64,000 nucleotides of DNA. It comes from Plasmopara viticola. Its lineage: Eukaryota; Oomycota; Peronosporomycetes; Peronosporales; Peronosporaceae. Numbering within the stretch: the stretch's first letter is position 1; each line of letters begins with the position of its first letter. Below the pieces are notes generated by a model, which was given only the letters and a program-made list of their open reading frames with translations, had not been told where the DNA came from and ran no database searches. This document shows positions 1-13,370 of this stretch, piece after piece. Made by a program: the position numbers and the translations under genes. The DNA lies in assembly GCA_001695595.3 (NCBI GenBank), contig MBPM02000155.1, positions 33,801 to 97,800 of the forward strand, written 5' to 3'.

Positions 1-987
1 ATGTCCAGAAGCTAGATTGGACGTATCTGAGGCCGTAGGAAGAATCGGCGCTTTAAATGGAGCAGTACTCGCTTAGGTACGCTTAGAGCACGTGTCTGCA
101 TGTCCAGGAAGCTAGATTGGACGTATCTGAGGCCGTAGGAAGAATCGGCGCTTCAAATGGAGCAGTACTCGCTTAGGTACGCTTAGAACGCGTGTCTGCA
201 TGTCCAGAAGCTAGATTGGACGTATCTGAGGCCGTAGGAAGAATCGGCGCTTCAAATGGAGCAGTACTCGCTTAGGTACGCTTAGAACGCGTGTCTGCAT
301 GTCCAGGAAGCTAGATTGGACGTATCTAGGCCGTGGAAAGAATCGGCGCTTCAAATGGAGCAGTACTCGCTTAGGTACGCTTAGAACGTGTCTGCATGTC
401 CAGGAAGCTAGATTGGACGTATCTGAGGCCGTAGGAAAATCGGCGCTTCAAATGGAGCAGTACTCGCTTAGGTACGCTTAGAACGCGTGTCTGCATGTCC
501 AGAAGCTAGATTGGACGTATCTGAGGCCGTAGGAAGAATCGGCGCTTCAAATGGAGCAGTACTCGCTTAGGTACGCTTAGAACGCGTGTCTGCATGTCCA
601 GAAGCTAGATTGGACGTATCTGAGGCCGTAGGAAGAATCGGCGCTTTAAATGGAGCAGTGCTCGCTTAGGTACGCTTAGAAACGTGTCTGCATGTCCAGG
701 AAGCTAGATTGGACGTATCTGAGGCCGTGGGAAGAATCGGCGCTTCAAATGGAGCAGTACTCGCTTAGGTACGCTTAGAGCACGTGTCTGCATGTCCAGA
801 AGCTAGATTGGACGTATCTGAGGCCGTAGGAAGAATCGGCGCTTCAAATGGAGCAGTACTCGCTTAGGTACGCTTAGAAGCGTGTCTGCATGTCCAGGAA
901 GCTAGATTGGACGTATCTGAGGCCGTAGGAAGAATCGGCGCTTCAAATGGAGCAACTCGCTTAGGTACGCTTAGAAAGCGTGTCTGC

Positions 988-1060
988 ATGTCAGAAGCTA
1001 GATTGGACGTATCTTAAATGGAGCAGTACTCGCTTAGGTACGCTTAGAACGCGTGTCTGC
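988..1060. repeat. Truncated unit, 73 bp
   Basis: After GGACGTATC the unit jumps directly to TTAAATGGAGCAG, losing about 25 bp of the middle segment that normally holds GGCCGT and ATCGGCG. The flanking units are normal. The junction is clean, with at most a short T/CT overlap. Confidence 0.85.
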
Positions 1061-4000
1061 ATGTCCAGAAGCTAGATTGGACGTATCTGAGGCCGTAGGA
1101 AGAATCGGCGCTTCAAATGGAGCAGTACTCGCTTAGGTACGCTTAGAGCACGTGTCTGCATGTCCAGAAGCTAGATTGGACGTATCTGAGGCCGTAGGAA
1201 GAATCGGCGCTTCAAATGGAGCAGTACTCGCTTAGGTACGCTTAGAACGCGTGTCTGCATGTCCAGGAAGCTAGATTGGACGTATCAAGGCCGTGGAAGA
1301 ATCGGCGCTTCAAATGGAGCAGTACTCGCTTAGGTACGCTTAGAACGTGTCTGCATGTCCAGGAAGCTAGATTGGACGTATCTGAGGCCGTAGGAAGAAT
1401 CGGCGCTTCAAATGGAGCAGTACTCGCTTAGGTACGCTTAGAACGTGTCTGCATGTCCAGGAAGCTAGATTGGACGTATCTGAGGCCGTAGGAAGAATCG
1501 GCGCTTCAAATGGAGCAGTACTCGCTTAGGTACGCTTAGAACGCGTGTCTGCATGTCCAGAAGCTAGATTGGACGTATCTGAGGCCGTAGGAAGAATCGG
1601 CGCTTCAAATGGAGCAGTACTCGCTTAGGTACGCTTAGAACGCGTGTCTGCATGTCCAGAAGCTAGATTGGACGTATCTGAGGCCGTAGGAAGAATCGGC
1701 GCTTCAAATGGAGCAGTACTCGCTTAGGTACGCTTAGAACGCGTGTCTGCATGTCCAGGAAGCTAGATTGGACGTATCTGAGGCCGTAGGAAAGAATCGG
1801 CGCTTCAAATGGAGCAGACTCGCTTAGGTACGCTTAGAACGTGTCTGCATGTCCAGAAGCTAGATTGGACGTATCTGAGGCCGTAGGAAGAATCGGCGCT
1901 TCAAATGGAGCAGTACTCGCTTAGGTACGCTTAGAACGCGTGTCTGCATGTCCAGGAAGCTAGATTGGACGTATCTGAGGCCGTGGAAGAATCGGCGCTT
2001 CAAATGGAGCAGTACTCGCTTAGGTACGCTTAGAACGCGTGTCTGCATGTCTAAAGCTAGATTGGACGTATCTGAGGCCGTAGGAAGAATCGGCGCTTCA
2101 AATGGAGCAGTACTCGCTTAGGTACGCTTAGAACGCGTGTCTGCATGTCCAGAAGCTAGATTGGACGTATCTGAGGCCGTAGAAGAATCGGCGCTTCAAA
2201 TGGAGCAGTACTCGCTTAGGTACGCTTAGAACGCGTGTCTGCATGTCCAGAAGCTAGATTGGACGTATCTGAAGGCCGTGGAAGAATCGGCGCTTCAAAT
2301 GGAGCAGTACTCGCTTAGGTACGCTTAGAACGCGTGTCTGCATGTCCAGGAAGCTAGATTGGACGTATCTGAGGCCGTAGGAAGAATCGGCGCTTCAAAT
2401 GGAGCAGTACTCGCTTAGGTACGCTTAGAAGCGTGTCTGCATGTCCAGAAGCTAGATTGGACGTATCAGGCCGTAGGAAGAATCGGCGCTTCAAATGGAG
2501 CAGTACTCGCTTAGGTACGCTTAGAACACGTGTCTGCATGTCCAGAAGCTAGATTGGACGTATCTGAGGCCGTAGGAAGAATCGGCGCTTCAAATGGAGC
2601 AGTACTCGCTTAGGTACGCTTAGAACGTGTCTGCATGTCCAGAAGCTAGATTGGACGTATCTGAGGCCGTGGAAGAATCGGCGCTTCAAATGGAGCAGTA
2701 CTCGCTTAGGTACGCTTAGAAGCGTGTCTGCATGTCCAGGAAGCTAGATTGGACGTATCAGGCCGTAGGAAGAATCGGCGCTTCAAATGGAGCAGTACTC
2801 GCTTAGGTACGCTTAGAGCGCGTGTCTGCATGTCCAGAAGCTAGATTGGACGTATCTGAGGCCGTAGGAAGAATCGGCGCTTCAAATGGAGCAGTACTCG
2901 CTTAGGTACGCTTAGAACGTGTCTGCATGTCCAGGAAGCTAGATTGGACGTATCTGAGGCCGTAGAAAGACTCGGCGCTTCAAATGCAGCAGTACTCGCT
3001 TAGGTACGCTTAGAACGCGTGTCTGCATGTCCAGAAGCTAGATTGGACGTATCAGGCCGTGGAAGAATCGGCGCTTCAAATGGAGCAGTACTCGCTTAGG
3101 TACGCTTAGAACGCGTGTCTGCATGTCCAGGAAGCTAGATTGGACGTATCTGAGGCCGTAGGAAGAATCGGCGCTTCAAATGGAGCAGTACTCGCTTAGG
3201 TACGCTTAGAGCACGTGTCTGCATGTCCAGAAGCTAGATTGGACGTATCTGAGGCCGTAGGAAGAATCGGCGCTTCAAATGGAGCAGTACTCGCTTAGGT
3301 ACGCTTAGAACGCGTGTCTGCATGTCTAGGAAGCTAGATTGGACGTATCTGAGGCCGTAGGAAAGAATTGGCGCTTCAAATGGAGCAGAACTCGCTTAGG
3401 TACGCTTAGAACGCGTGTCTGCATGTCCAGAAGCTAGATTGGACGTATCTGAGGCCGTAGGAAAATCGGCGCTTCAAATGGAGCAGTACTCGCTTAGGTA
3501 CGCTTAGAACGTGTCTGCATGTCCAGGAAGCTAGATTGGACGTATCTGAGGCCGTAGGAAGAATCGGCGCTTCAAATGGAGCAGTACTCGCTTAGGTACG
3601 CTTAGAACGTGTCTGCATGTCCAGGAAGCTAGATTGGACGTATCTGAGGCCGTAGGAAGAATCGGCGCTTCAAATGGAGCAGTACTCGCTTAGGTACGCT
3701 TAGAGCACGTGTCTGCATGTCCAGAAGCTAGATTGGACGTATCTGAGGCCGTAGGAAGAATCGGCGCTTCAAATGGAGCAGACTCGCTTAGGTACGCTTA
3801 GAAAGCGTGTCTGCATGTCCAGGAAGCTAGATTGGACGTATCTAGGCCGTAGAAAATCGGCGCTTCAAATGGAGCAGACTCGCTTAGGTACGCTTAGAAG
3901 CGTGTCTGCATGTCCAGGAAGCTAGATTGGACGTATCTGAGGCCGTGGAAGAATCGGCGCTTCAAATGGAGCAGTACTCGCTTAGGTACGCTTAGAACGT

Positions 4001-7000
4001 GTCTGCATGTCCAGGAAGCTAGATTGGACGTATCTGAGGCCGTAGGAAGAATCGGCGCTTCAAATGGAGCAGTACTCGCTTAGGTACGCTTAGAAGCACG
4101 TGTCTGCATGTCCAGAAGCTAGATTGGACGTATCTGAGGCCGTAGGAAGAATCGGCGCTTCAAATGGAGCAGTACTCGCTTAGGTACGCTTAGAGCGTGT
4201 CTGCATGTCCAGAAGCTAGATTGGACGTATCTGAGGCCGTAGGAAGAATCGGCGCTTCAAATGGAGCAGTACTCGCTTAGGTACGCTTAGAACACGTGTC
4301 TGCATGTCCAGGAAGCTAGATTGGACGTATCTGAGGCCGTAGGAAGAATCGGCGCTTCAAATGGAGCAGTACTCGCTTAGGTACGCTTAGAACACGTGTC
4401 TGCATGTCCAGAAGCTAGATTGGACGTATCTGAGGCCGTAGGAAGAATCGGCGCTTTAAATGGAGCAGTACTCGCTTAGGTACGCTTAGAGCACGTGTCT
4501 GCATGTCCAGAAAGCTAGATTGGACGTATCTGAGGCCGTGGAAGAATCGGCGCTTCAAATGCAGCAGTACTCGCTTAGGTACGCTTAGAACGCGTGTCTG
4601 CATGTCTAAGCTAGATTGGACGTATCTGAGGCCGTGGAAAGAATCGGCGCTTCAAATGGAGCAGTACTCGCTTAGGTACGCTTGCAACGCGTGTCTGCAT
4701 GTCCAGGAAGCTAGATTGGACGTATCTGAGGCCGTAGAAACAATCGGCGCTTCAAATGGAGCAGTACTCGCTTAGGTACGCTTAGAACGCGTGTCTGCAT
4801 GTCCAGGAAGCTAGATTGGACGTATCTGAGGCCGTGGAAGAATCGGCGCTTCAAATGGAGCAGTACTCGCTTAGGTACGCTTAGAACACGTGTCTGCATG
4901 TCCAGGAAGCTAGATTGGACGTATCTGAGGCCGTAGGAAGAATCGGCGCTTCAAATGGAGCAGTACTCGCTTAGGTACGCTTAGAACGCGTGTCTGCATG
5001 TCCAGAAGCTAGATTGGACGTATCTGAGGCCGTAGGAAGAATCGGCGCTTCAAATGGAGCAGTACTCGCTTAGGTACGCTTAGAAAGCGTGTCTGCATGT
5101 CCAGGAAGCTAGATTGGACGTATCTGAGGCCGTAGGAAAGAATCGGCGCTTCAAATGGAGCAGTACTCGCTTAGGTACGCTTAGAACGTGTCTGCATGTC
5201 CAGAAGCTAGATTGGACGTATCTGAGGCCGTAGGAAGAATCGGCGCTTCAAATGGAGCAGTACTCGCTTAGGTACGCTTAGAACGCGTGTCTGCATGTCC
5301 AGGAAGCTAGATTGGACGTATCTGAGGCCGTAGAAGAATCGGCGCTTCAAATGGAGCAGTACTCGCTTAGGTACGCTTAGAACGCGTGTCTGCATGTCCA
5401 GGAAGCTAGATTGGACGTATCTGAGGCCGTAGGAAAATCGGCGCTTCAAATGGAGCAGTACTCGCTTAGGTACGCTTAGAACGCGTGTCTGCATGTCCAG
5501 AAGCTAGATTGGACGTATCTGAGGCCGTAGGAAGAATCGGCGCTTCAAATGGAGCAGTACTCGCTTAGGTACGCTTAGAACACGTGTCTGCATGTCCAGA
5601 AGCTAGATTGGACGTATCTGAGGCCGTAGGAAGAATCGGCGCTTCAAATGGAGCAGTACTCGCTTAGGTACGCTTAGAACACGTGTCTGCATGTCCAGGA
5701 AGCTAGATTGGACGTATCTGAGGCCGTGGAAAAATCGGCGCTTCAAATGGAGCAGTACTCGCTTAGGTACGCTTAAACGCGTGTCTGCATGTCCAAGCTA
5801 GATTGGACGTATCTGAGGCCGTGGAAAGAATCGGCGCTTCAAATGGAGCAGTACTCGCTTAGGTACGCTTAGAACGCGTGTCTGCATGTCCAGAAGCTAG
5901 ATTGGACGTATCTGAGGCCGTAGGAAAGAATCGGCGCTTCAAATGGAGCAGTACTCGCTTAGGTACGCTTAGAACACGTGTCTGCATGTCCAGAAGCTAG
6001 ATTGGACGTATCTGAGGCCGTAGGAAGACTCGGCGCTTCAAATGGAGCAGTACTCGCTTAGGTACGCTTAGAACGCGTGTCTGCATGTCTAGGAAGCTAG
6101 ATTGGACGTATCTGAGGCCGTAGGAAAGAATCGGCGCTTCAAATGGAGCACTCGCTTAGGTACGCTTAGAACGCGTGTCTGCATGTCCAGAAGCTAGATT
6201 GGACGTATCTGAGGCCGTAAGAATCGGCGCTTCAAATGGAGCAGTACTCGCTTAGGTACGCTTAAAGCACGTGTCTGCATGTCCAGAAGCTAGATTGGAC
6301 GTATCTGAGGCCGTAGGAAGAATCGGCGCTTCAAATGGAGCAGTACTCGCTTAGGTACGCTTAGAACGTGTCTGCATGTCCAGAAGCTAGATTGGACGTA
6401 TCTGAGGCCGTAGGAAGAATCGGCGCTTCAAATGGAGCAGTACTCGCTTAGGTACGCTTAGAACACGTGTCTGCATGTCCAGGAAGCTAGATTGGACGTA
6501 TCTGAGGCCGTAGGAAAATCGGCGCTTCAAATGGAGCAGTACTCGCTTAGGTACGCTTAGAACGCGTGTCTGCATGTCCAGGAAGCTAGATTGGACGTAT
6601 CAAGGCCGTGGAAGAATCGGCGCTTCAAATGGAGCAGTACTCGCTTAGGTACGCTTAGAACGCGTGTCTGCATGTCCAGGAAGCTAGATTGGACGTATCT
6701 GAGGCCGTAGGAAGAATCGGCGCTTCAAATGGAGCAGTACTCGCTTAGGTACGCTTAGAACGCGTGTCTGCATGTCCAAAGCTAGATTGGACGTATCTGA
6801 GGCCGTAGGAAGAATCGGCGCTTCAAATGGAGCAGACTCGCTTAGGTACGCTTAGAACGCGTGTCTGCATGTCCAGAAGCTAGATTGGACGTATCTGAGG
6901 CCGTAGAAGAATCGGCGCTTCAAATGGAGCAGACTCGCTTAGGTACGCTTAGAACGCGTGTCTGCATGTCCAGGAAGCTAGATTGGACGTATCAAGGCCG

Positions 7001-7750
7001 TGGAAAGAATTGGCGCTTTAAATGGAGCAGTACTCGCTTAGGTACGCTTAGAACACGTGTCTGCATGTCCAGGAAGCTAGATTGGACGTATCTGAGGCCG
7101 TAGGAAGAATCGGCGCTTCAAATGGAGCAGTACTCGCTTAGGTACGCTTAGAACGCGTGTCTGCATGTCCAGGAAGCTAGATTGGACGTATCTGAGGCCG
7201 TAGGAAGAATCGGCGCTTCAAATGGAGCAGTACTCGCTTAGGTACGCTTAGAACGCGTGTCTGCATGTCCAGGAAGCTAGATTGGACGTATCTGAGGCCG
7301 TAGAAGAATCGGCGCTTCAAATGGAGCAGACTCGCTTAGGTACGCTTAGAACGCGTGTCTGCATGTCCAGAAGCTAGATTGGACGTATCTGAGGCCGTAG
7401 GAAGAATCGGCGCTTCAAATGGAGCAGTACTCGCTTAGGTACGCTTAGAAGCGTGTCTGCATGTCCAGGAAGCTAGATTGGACGTATCTGAGGCCGTAGG
7501 AAGAATCGGCGCTTCAAATGGAGCAGTACTCGCTTAGGTACGCTTAGAACGCGTGTCTGCATGTCCAGAAAGCTAAATTGGACGTATCTGAGGCCGTAGG
7601 AAAAATCGGCGCTTTAAATGGAGCAGTGCTCGCTTAGGTACGCTTGCAACGCGTGTCTGCATGTCTAAGCTAGATTGGACGTATCAAGGCCGTGGAAAGA
7701 ATCGGCGCTTCAAATGGAGCAGTACTCGCTTAGGTACGCTTAGAACGCGT

Positions 7751-7992
7751 GTCTGCATGTCCAGGAAGCTAGATTGGACGTATCTGAGGCCGTAGGAAGA
7801 ATCGGCGCTTCAAATGGAGCAGTACTCGCTTAGGTACGCTTAGAGCACGTGTCTGCATGTCCAGAAGCTAGATTGGACGTATCTGAGGCCGTAGGAAGAA
7901 TCGGCGCTTCAAATGGAGCAGACTCGCTTAGGTACGCTTAGAAAGCGTGTCTGCATGTCCAGGAAGCTAGATTGGACGTATCTAGGCCGTAG
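7751..7992. repeat. ~240-bp multi-unit segment duplicated from/with 3611-3852
   Basis: This stretch reads the same as 3611-3852, with an offset of 4140 bp. It includes the same order of small variants: AGAGCACGTG, then CCAGAAGC, GCAGACTC, AGAAAGCGTG, CCAGGAAGC and TCTAGGCCGTAG. The two copies diverge after that. Shared combinations of several length variants over more than two units point to duplication of a multi-unit block rather than independent mutation. Confidence 0.65.
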
Positions 7993-10900
7993 GAAGAATC
8001 GGCGCTTCAAATGGAGCAGTACTCGCTTAGGTACGCTTAGAAAGCGTGTCTGCATGTCCAGAAGCTAGATTGGACGTATCAAGGCCGTGGAAGAATCGGC
8101 GCTTCAAATGGAGCAGTACTCGCTTAGGTACGCTTAGAAGCACGTGTCTGCATGTCCAGGAAGCTAGATTGGACGTATCTGAGGCCGTAGGAAGAATCGG
8201 CGCTTTAAATGGAGCAGTACTCGCTTAGGTACGCTTAGAGCACGTGTCTGCATGTCCAGAAAGCTAGATTGGACGTATCTGAGGCCGTAGGAAGAATCGG
8301 CGCTTCAAATGGAGCAGTACTCGCTTAGGTACGCTTAGAACACGTGTCTGCATGTCCAGGAAGCTAGATTGGACGTATCTGAGGCCGTAGGAAGAATCGG
8401 CGCTTCAAATGGAGCAGTACTCGCTTAGTTACGCTTAGAACGCGTGTCTGCATGTCAGGAAGCTAGATTGGACGTATCCAAGGCCGTGGAAAGAATCGGC
8501 GCTTCAAATGGAGCAGTACTCGCTTAGGTACGCTTAGAACGCGTGTCTGCATGTCCAGAAGCTAGATTGGACGTATCTAGGCAGTAGAAAGAATCGGCGC
8601 TTCAAATGGAGCAGTACTCGCTTAGGTACGCTTAGAACGCGTGTCTGCATGTCCAGGAAGCTAGATTGGACGTATCTGAGGCCGTAGAAAGAATCGGCGC
8701 TTCAAATGGAGCAGTACTCGCTTAGGTACGCTTAGAACGCGTGTCTGCATGTCCAGGAAGCTAGATTGGACGTATCTGAGGCCGTAGGAAGAATCGGCGC
8801 TTCAAATGGAGCAGAACTCGCTTAGGTACGCTTAGAACGCGTGTCTGCATGTCTAGGAAGCTAGATTGGACGTATCTGAGGCCGTAGAAACAATCGGCGC
8901 TTCAAATGGAGCAGAACTCGCTTAGGTACGCTTAGAACGCGTGTCTGCATGTCCAGAAGCTAGATTGGACGTATCTGAGGCCGTAGGAAGAATCGGCGCT
9001 TCAAATGGAGCACTCGCTTAGGTACGCTTAGAGCACGTGTCTGCATGTCCAGAAGCTAGATTGGACGTATCTGAGGCCGTAGGAAGAATCGGCGCTTCAA
9101 ATGGAGCAGTACTCGCTTAGGTACGCTTAGAACACGTGTCTGCATGTCCAGAAGCTAGATTGGACGTATCTGAGGCCGTAGGAAATCGGCGCTTCAAATG
9201 GAGCAGTACTCGCTTAGGTACACTTAGAACACGTGTCTGCATGTCCAGAAAGCTAGATTGGACGTATCCAAGGCCGTGGAAAGAATTGGCGCTTTAAATG
9301 GAGCAGTACTCGCTTAGGTACACTTAGAACACGTGTCTGCATGTCCAGATAGCTAGATTGGACGTATCTGAGGCCGTAGGAAGAATCGGCGCTTCAAATG
9401 GAGCAGTACTCGCTTAGGTACGCTTAGACGCGTGTCTGCATGTCCAGAAGCTAGATTGGACGTATCTGAGGCCGTAGGAAGAATCGGCGCTTCAAATGGA
9501 GCAGAACTCGCTTAGGTACGCTTAGAACGCGTGTCTGCATGTCCAGGAAGCTAGATTGGACGTATCTGAGGCCGTAGAAAGAATCGGCGCTTCAAATGGA
9601 GCAGTACTCGCTTAGGTACGCTTAGAACGCGTGTCTGCATGTCCAGAAGCTAGATTGGACGTATCAGGCCGTAGGAAGAATCGGCGCTTCAAATGGAGCA
9701 GTACTCGCTTAGGTACGCTTAGAAGCACGTGTCTGCATGTCCAGGAAGCTAGATTGGACGTATCTGAGGCCGTAGGAAGAATCGGCGCTTCAAATGGAGC
9801 AGTACTCGCTTAGGTACGCTTAGAAGCACGTGTCTGCATGTCCAGGAAGCTAGATTGGACGTATCTGAGGCCGTAGGAAGAATCGGCGCTTCAAATGGAG
9901 CAGTACTCGCTTAGGTACGCTTAGAACGTGTCTGCATGTCCAGAAGCTAGATTGGACGTATCTGAGGCCGTAGGAAGAATCGGCGCTTCAAATGGAGCAG
10001 TACTCGCTTAGGTACGCTTAGAACACGTGTCTGCATGTCCAGGAAGCTAGATTGGACGTATCTGAGGCCGTGGAAGAATCGGCGCTTCAAATGGAGCAGT
10101 ACTCGCTTAGGTACGCTTAGAACGCGTGTCTGCATGTCTAAGCTAGATTGGACGTATCCAGGCCGTGGAAAGAATCGGCGCTTCAAATGGAGCAGTACTC
10201 GCTTAGGTACGCTTAGAACGCGTGTCTGCATGTCCAGAAGCTAGATTGGACGTATCTGAGGCCGTAGGAAGAATCGGCGCTTCAAATGGAGCAGACTCGC
10301 TTAGGTACGCTTAGAACGCGTGTCTGCATGTCCAGGAAGCTAGATTGGACGTATCAAGGCCGTGGAAAGAATCGGCGCTTCAAATGGAGCAGTACTCGCT
10401 TAGGTACGCTTAGAACGTGTCTGCATGTCCAGGAAGCTAGATTGGACGTATCTGAGGCCGTAGGAAGAATCGGCGCTTCAAATGGAGCAGACTCGCTTAG
10501 GTACGCTTAGAACGCGTGTCTGCATGTCCAGGAAGCTAGATTGGACGTATCTGAGGCCGTAGGAAGAATCGGCGCTTCAAATGGAGCAGAACTCGCTTAG
10601 GTACGCTTAGAACGCGTGTCTGCATGTCTAGGAAGCTAGATTGGACGTATCTGAGGCCGTAGGAAGAATCGGCGCTTCAAATGGAGCAGTACTCGCTTAG
10701 GTACGCTTAGAACGCGTGTCTGCATGTCCAGATAGCTAGATTGGACGTATCTGAGGCCGTAGGAAGAATCGGCGCTTCAAATGGAGCAGTACTCGCTTAG
10801 GTACGCTTAGAACACGTGTCTGCATGTCCAGGAAGCTAGATTGGACGTATCTGAGGCCGTAGGAAGAATCGGCGCTTCAAATGGAGCAGTACTCGCTTAG

Positions 10901-11027
10901 GTACGCTTGCAACGCGTGTCTGCATGTCTAAGCTAGATTGGACGTATCTGAGGCCGTGGAAGAATCGGCGCTTCAAATGGAGCAGTACTCGCTTAGGTAC
11001 GCTTAGAACACGTGTCTGCATGTCCAG

Positions 11028-11112
11028 GAAGCTAGATTAGACGTAACTGAGGCCGTGGAAACATTGGGCACAAATGGAGCAGTACTCGCTTAGGTACGCT
11101 TGCAACGCGTGT
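11028..11112. repeat. Diverged unit with ACGTAACTGAGG and GGGCACAAATGG
   Basis: This unit reads GATTAGACGTAACTGAGG and GGAAACATTGGGCACAAATGG, lacking the usual GGCGCTTC segment. ACGTAACTGAGG recurs at three other places (near 21905, 23784 and 29899), each with GAAACAATCGG. The family of four is probably derived from one ancestral variant. Confidence 0.7.
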
Positions 11113-12540
11113 CTGCATGTCTAAGCTAGATTGGACGTATCCAAGGCCGTGGAAAGAATCGGCGCTTCAAATGGAGCAGTACTCGCTTAGGTACGCTTAG
11201 AACACGTGTCTGCATGTCCAGGAAGCTAGATTGGACGTATCTGAGGCCGTGGAAGAATCGGCGCTTCAAATGGAGCAGTACTCGCTTAGGTACGCTTAGA
11301 ACGCGTGTCTGCATGTCCAGGAAGCTAGATTGGACGTATCCAAGGCCGTGGAAAGAATCGGCGCTTCAAATGGAGCAGTACTCGCTTAGGTACGCTTAGA
11401 ACGCGTGTCTGCATGTCCAGGAAGCTAGATTGGACGTATCTGAGGCCGTAGGAAGAATCGGCGCTTCAAATGGAGCAGTACTCGCTTAGGTACGCTTAGA
11501 ACGCGTGTCTGCATGTCCAGGAAGCTAGATTGGACGTATCAAGGCCGTGGAAGAATCGGCGCTTCAAATGGAGCAGTACTCGCTTAGGTACGCTTAGAAC
11601 ACGTGTCTGCATGTCCAGGAAGCTAGATTGGACGTATCTGAGGCCGTAGGAAGAATCGGCGCTTCAAATGGAGCAGTACTCGCTTAGGTACGCTTAGAAC
11701 GCGTGTCTGGATGTCTAAGCTAGATTGGACGTATCAGGCCGTGGAAGAATCGGCGCTTCAAATGGAGCAGTACTCGCTTAGGTACGCTTAGAACGTGTCT
11801 GCATGTCCAGGAAGCTAGATTGGACGTATCTGAGGCCGTGGAAGAATCGGCGCTTCAAATGGAGCAGTACTCGCTTAGGTACGCTTGAACGCGTGTCTGC
11901 ATGTCCAGAGCTAGATTGGACGTATCCAGGCCGTGGAAAGAATCGGCGCTTCAAATGGAGCAGTACTCGCTTAGGTACGCTTAGAACGTGTCTGCATGTC
12001 CAGGAAGCTAGATTGGACGTATCTGAGGCCGTAGGAAGAATCGGCGCTTCAAATGGAGCAGTACTCGCTTAGGTACGCTTAGAACGCGTGTCTGCATGTC
12101 CAGGAAGCTAGATTGGACGTATCTGAGGCCGTAGGAAGAATCGGCGCTTCAAATGGAGCAGTACTCGCTTAGGTACGCTTAGAACGCGTGTCTGCATGTC
12201 TAGCTAGATTGGACGTATCAAGGCCGTGGAAAGAATCGGCGCTTCAAATGGAGCAGTACTCGCTTAGGTACGCTTAGAACGTGTCTGCATGTCCAGGAAG
12301 CTAGATTGGACGTATCTGAGGCCGTAGGAAGAATCGGCGCTTCAAATGGAGCAGTACTCGCTTAGGTACGCTTAGAACGCGTGTCTGCATGTCTAAAGCT
12401 AGATTGGACGTATCTGAGGCCGTAGGAAAGACTCGGCGCTTCAAATGCAGTACTCGCTTAGGTACGCTTAGAACACGTGTCTGCATGTCCAGGAAGCTAG
12501 ATTGGACGTATCTGAGGCCGTAGAAAGACTCGGCGCTTCA

Positions 12541-13370
12541 AATGCAGCAGAACTCGCTTAGGTACGCTTAGAACGCGTGTCTGCCTAGGAAGCTAGATTG
12601 GACGTATCTGAGGCCGTAGGAAGAATCGGCGCTTCAAATGGAGCAGTACTCGCTTAGGTACGCTTAGAACACGTGTCTGCATGTCCAGGAAGCTAGATTG
12701 GACGTATCTGAGGCCGTGGAAGAATTGGCGCTTCAAATGGAGCAGTACTCGCTTAGGTACGCTTAACGCGTGTCTGCATGTCTAAAGCTAGATTGGACGT
12801 ATCTAAGGCCGTGGAAAGACTCGGCGCTTCAAATGCAGCAGTACTCGCTTAGGTACGCTTAGAACGCGTGTCTGCATGTCTAGGAAGCTAGATTGGACGT
12901 ATTTGAGGCCGTAGAAACAATCGGCGCTTCAAATGGAGCAGAACTCGCTTAGGTACGCTTAGAACGCGTGTCTGCATGTCCAGGAAGCTAGATTGGACGT
13001 ATCCAAGGCCGTGGAAAGAATCGGCGCTTCAAATGGCAGCACTCGCTTAGGTACGCTTAGAACACGTGTCTGCATGTCTAGGAAGCTAGATTGGACGTAT
13101 CTGAGGCCGTAGGAAAGAATCGGCGCTTCAAATGTAGCAGAACTCGCTAAGTTACGCTTAGAAAGCGTGTCTGCATGTCTTAGAAGCTAGATTGGACGTT
13201 TCCAAGGCCATGGAACGAATTGGCGCTTTAAATGGAGCAGTACTCGCTTAGGTACGCTTAGAAAGCGTGTCTGCATGTCTAGGAAGCTAGATTGGACGTA
13301 TCTGGCCGTGGAAGAATCGGCGCTTCAAATGGAGCAGTACTCGCTTAGGTACGCTTACGTGTCTGCATGT
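12541..13370. repeat. Divergent patch inside the left domain
   Basis: Units here carry features otherwise typical of the right side. These include CTAAGTTACGC (13148), repeated TCTAGGAAG starts, TTTGAGG with GAAACAATCGG (near 12900), and GAACTC. There are also rare changes such as ATGTCTTAGAAGC, ACGTTTCCAAGG and CCATGG (13208-13213). One unit start lacks ATGT: CTGCCTAGGAAG at 12581-12592. The patch looks like an island of older or right-type units within the homogenised left domain. Confidence 0.7.
13179..13270. repeat. Rare CCATGG unit, copy 1
   Basis: This unit contains CCAAGGCCATGGAACGAATT where other units have CCAAGGCCGTGGAAAGAATT. The CCATGG (13208-13213) is an NcoI site absent from normal units. 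The same combination is found at 55790-55795, over 42 kb away. Confidence 0.8.
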
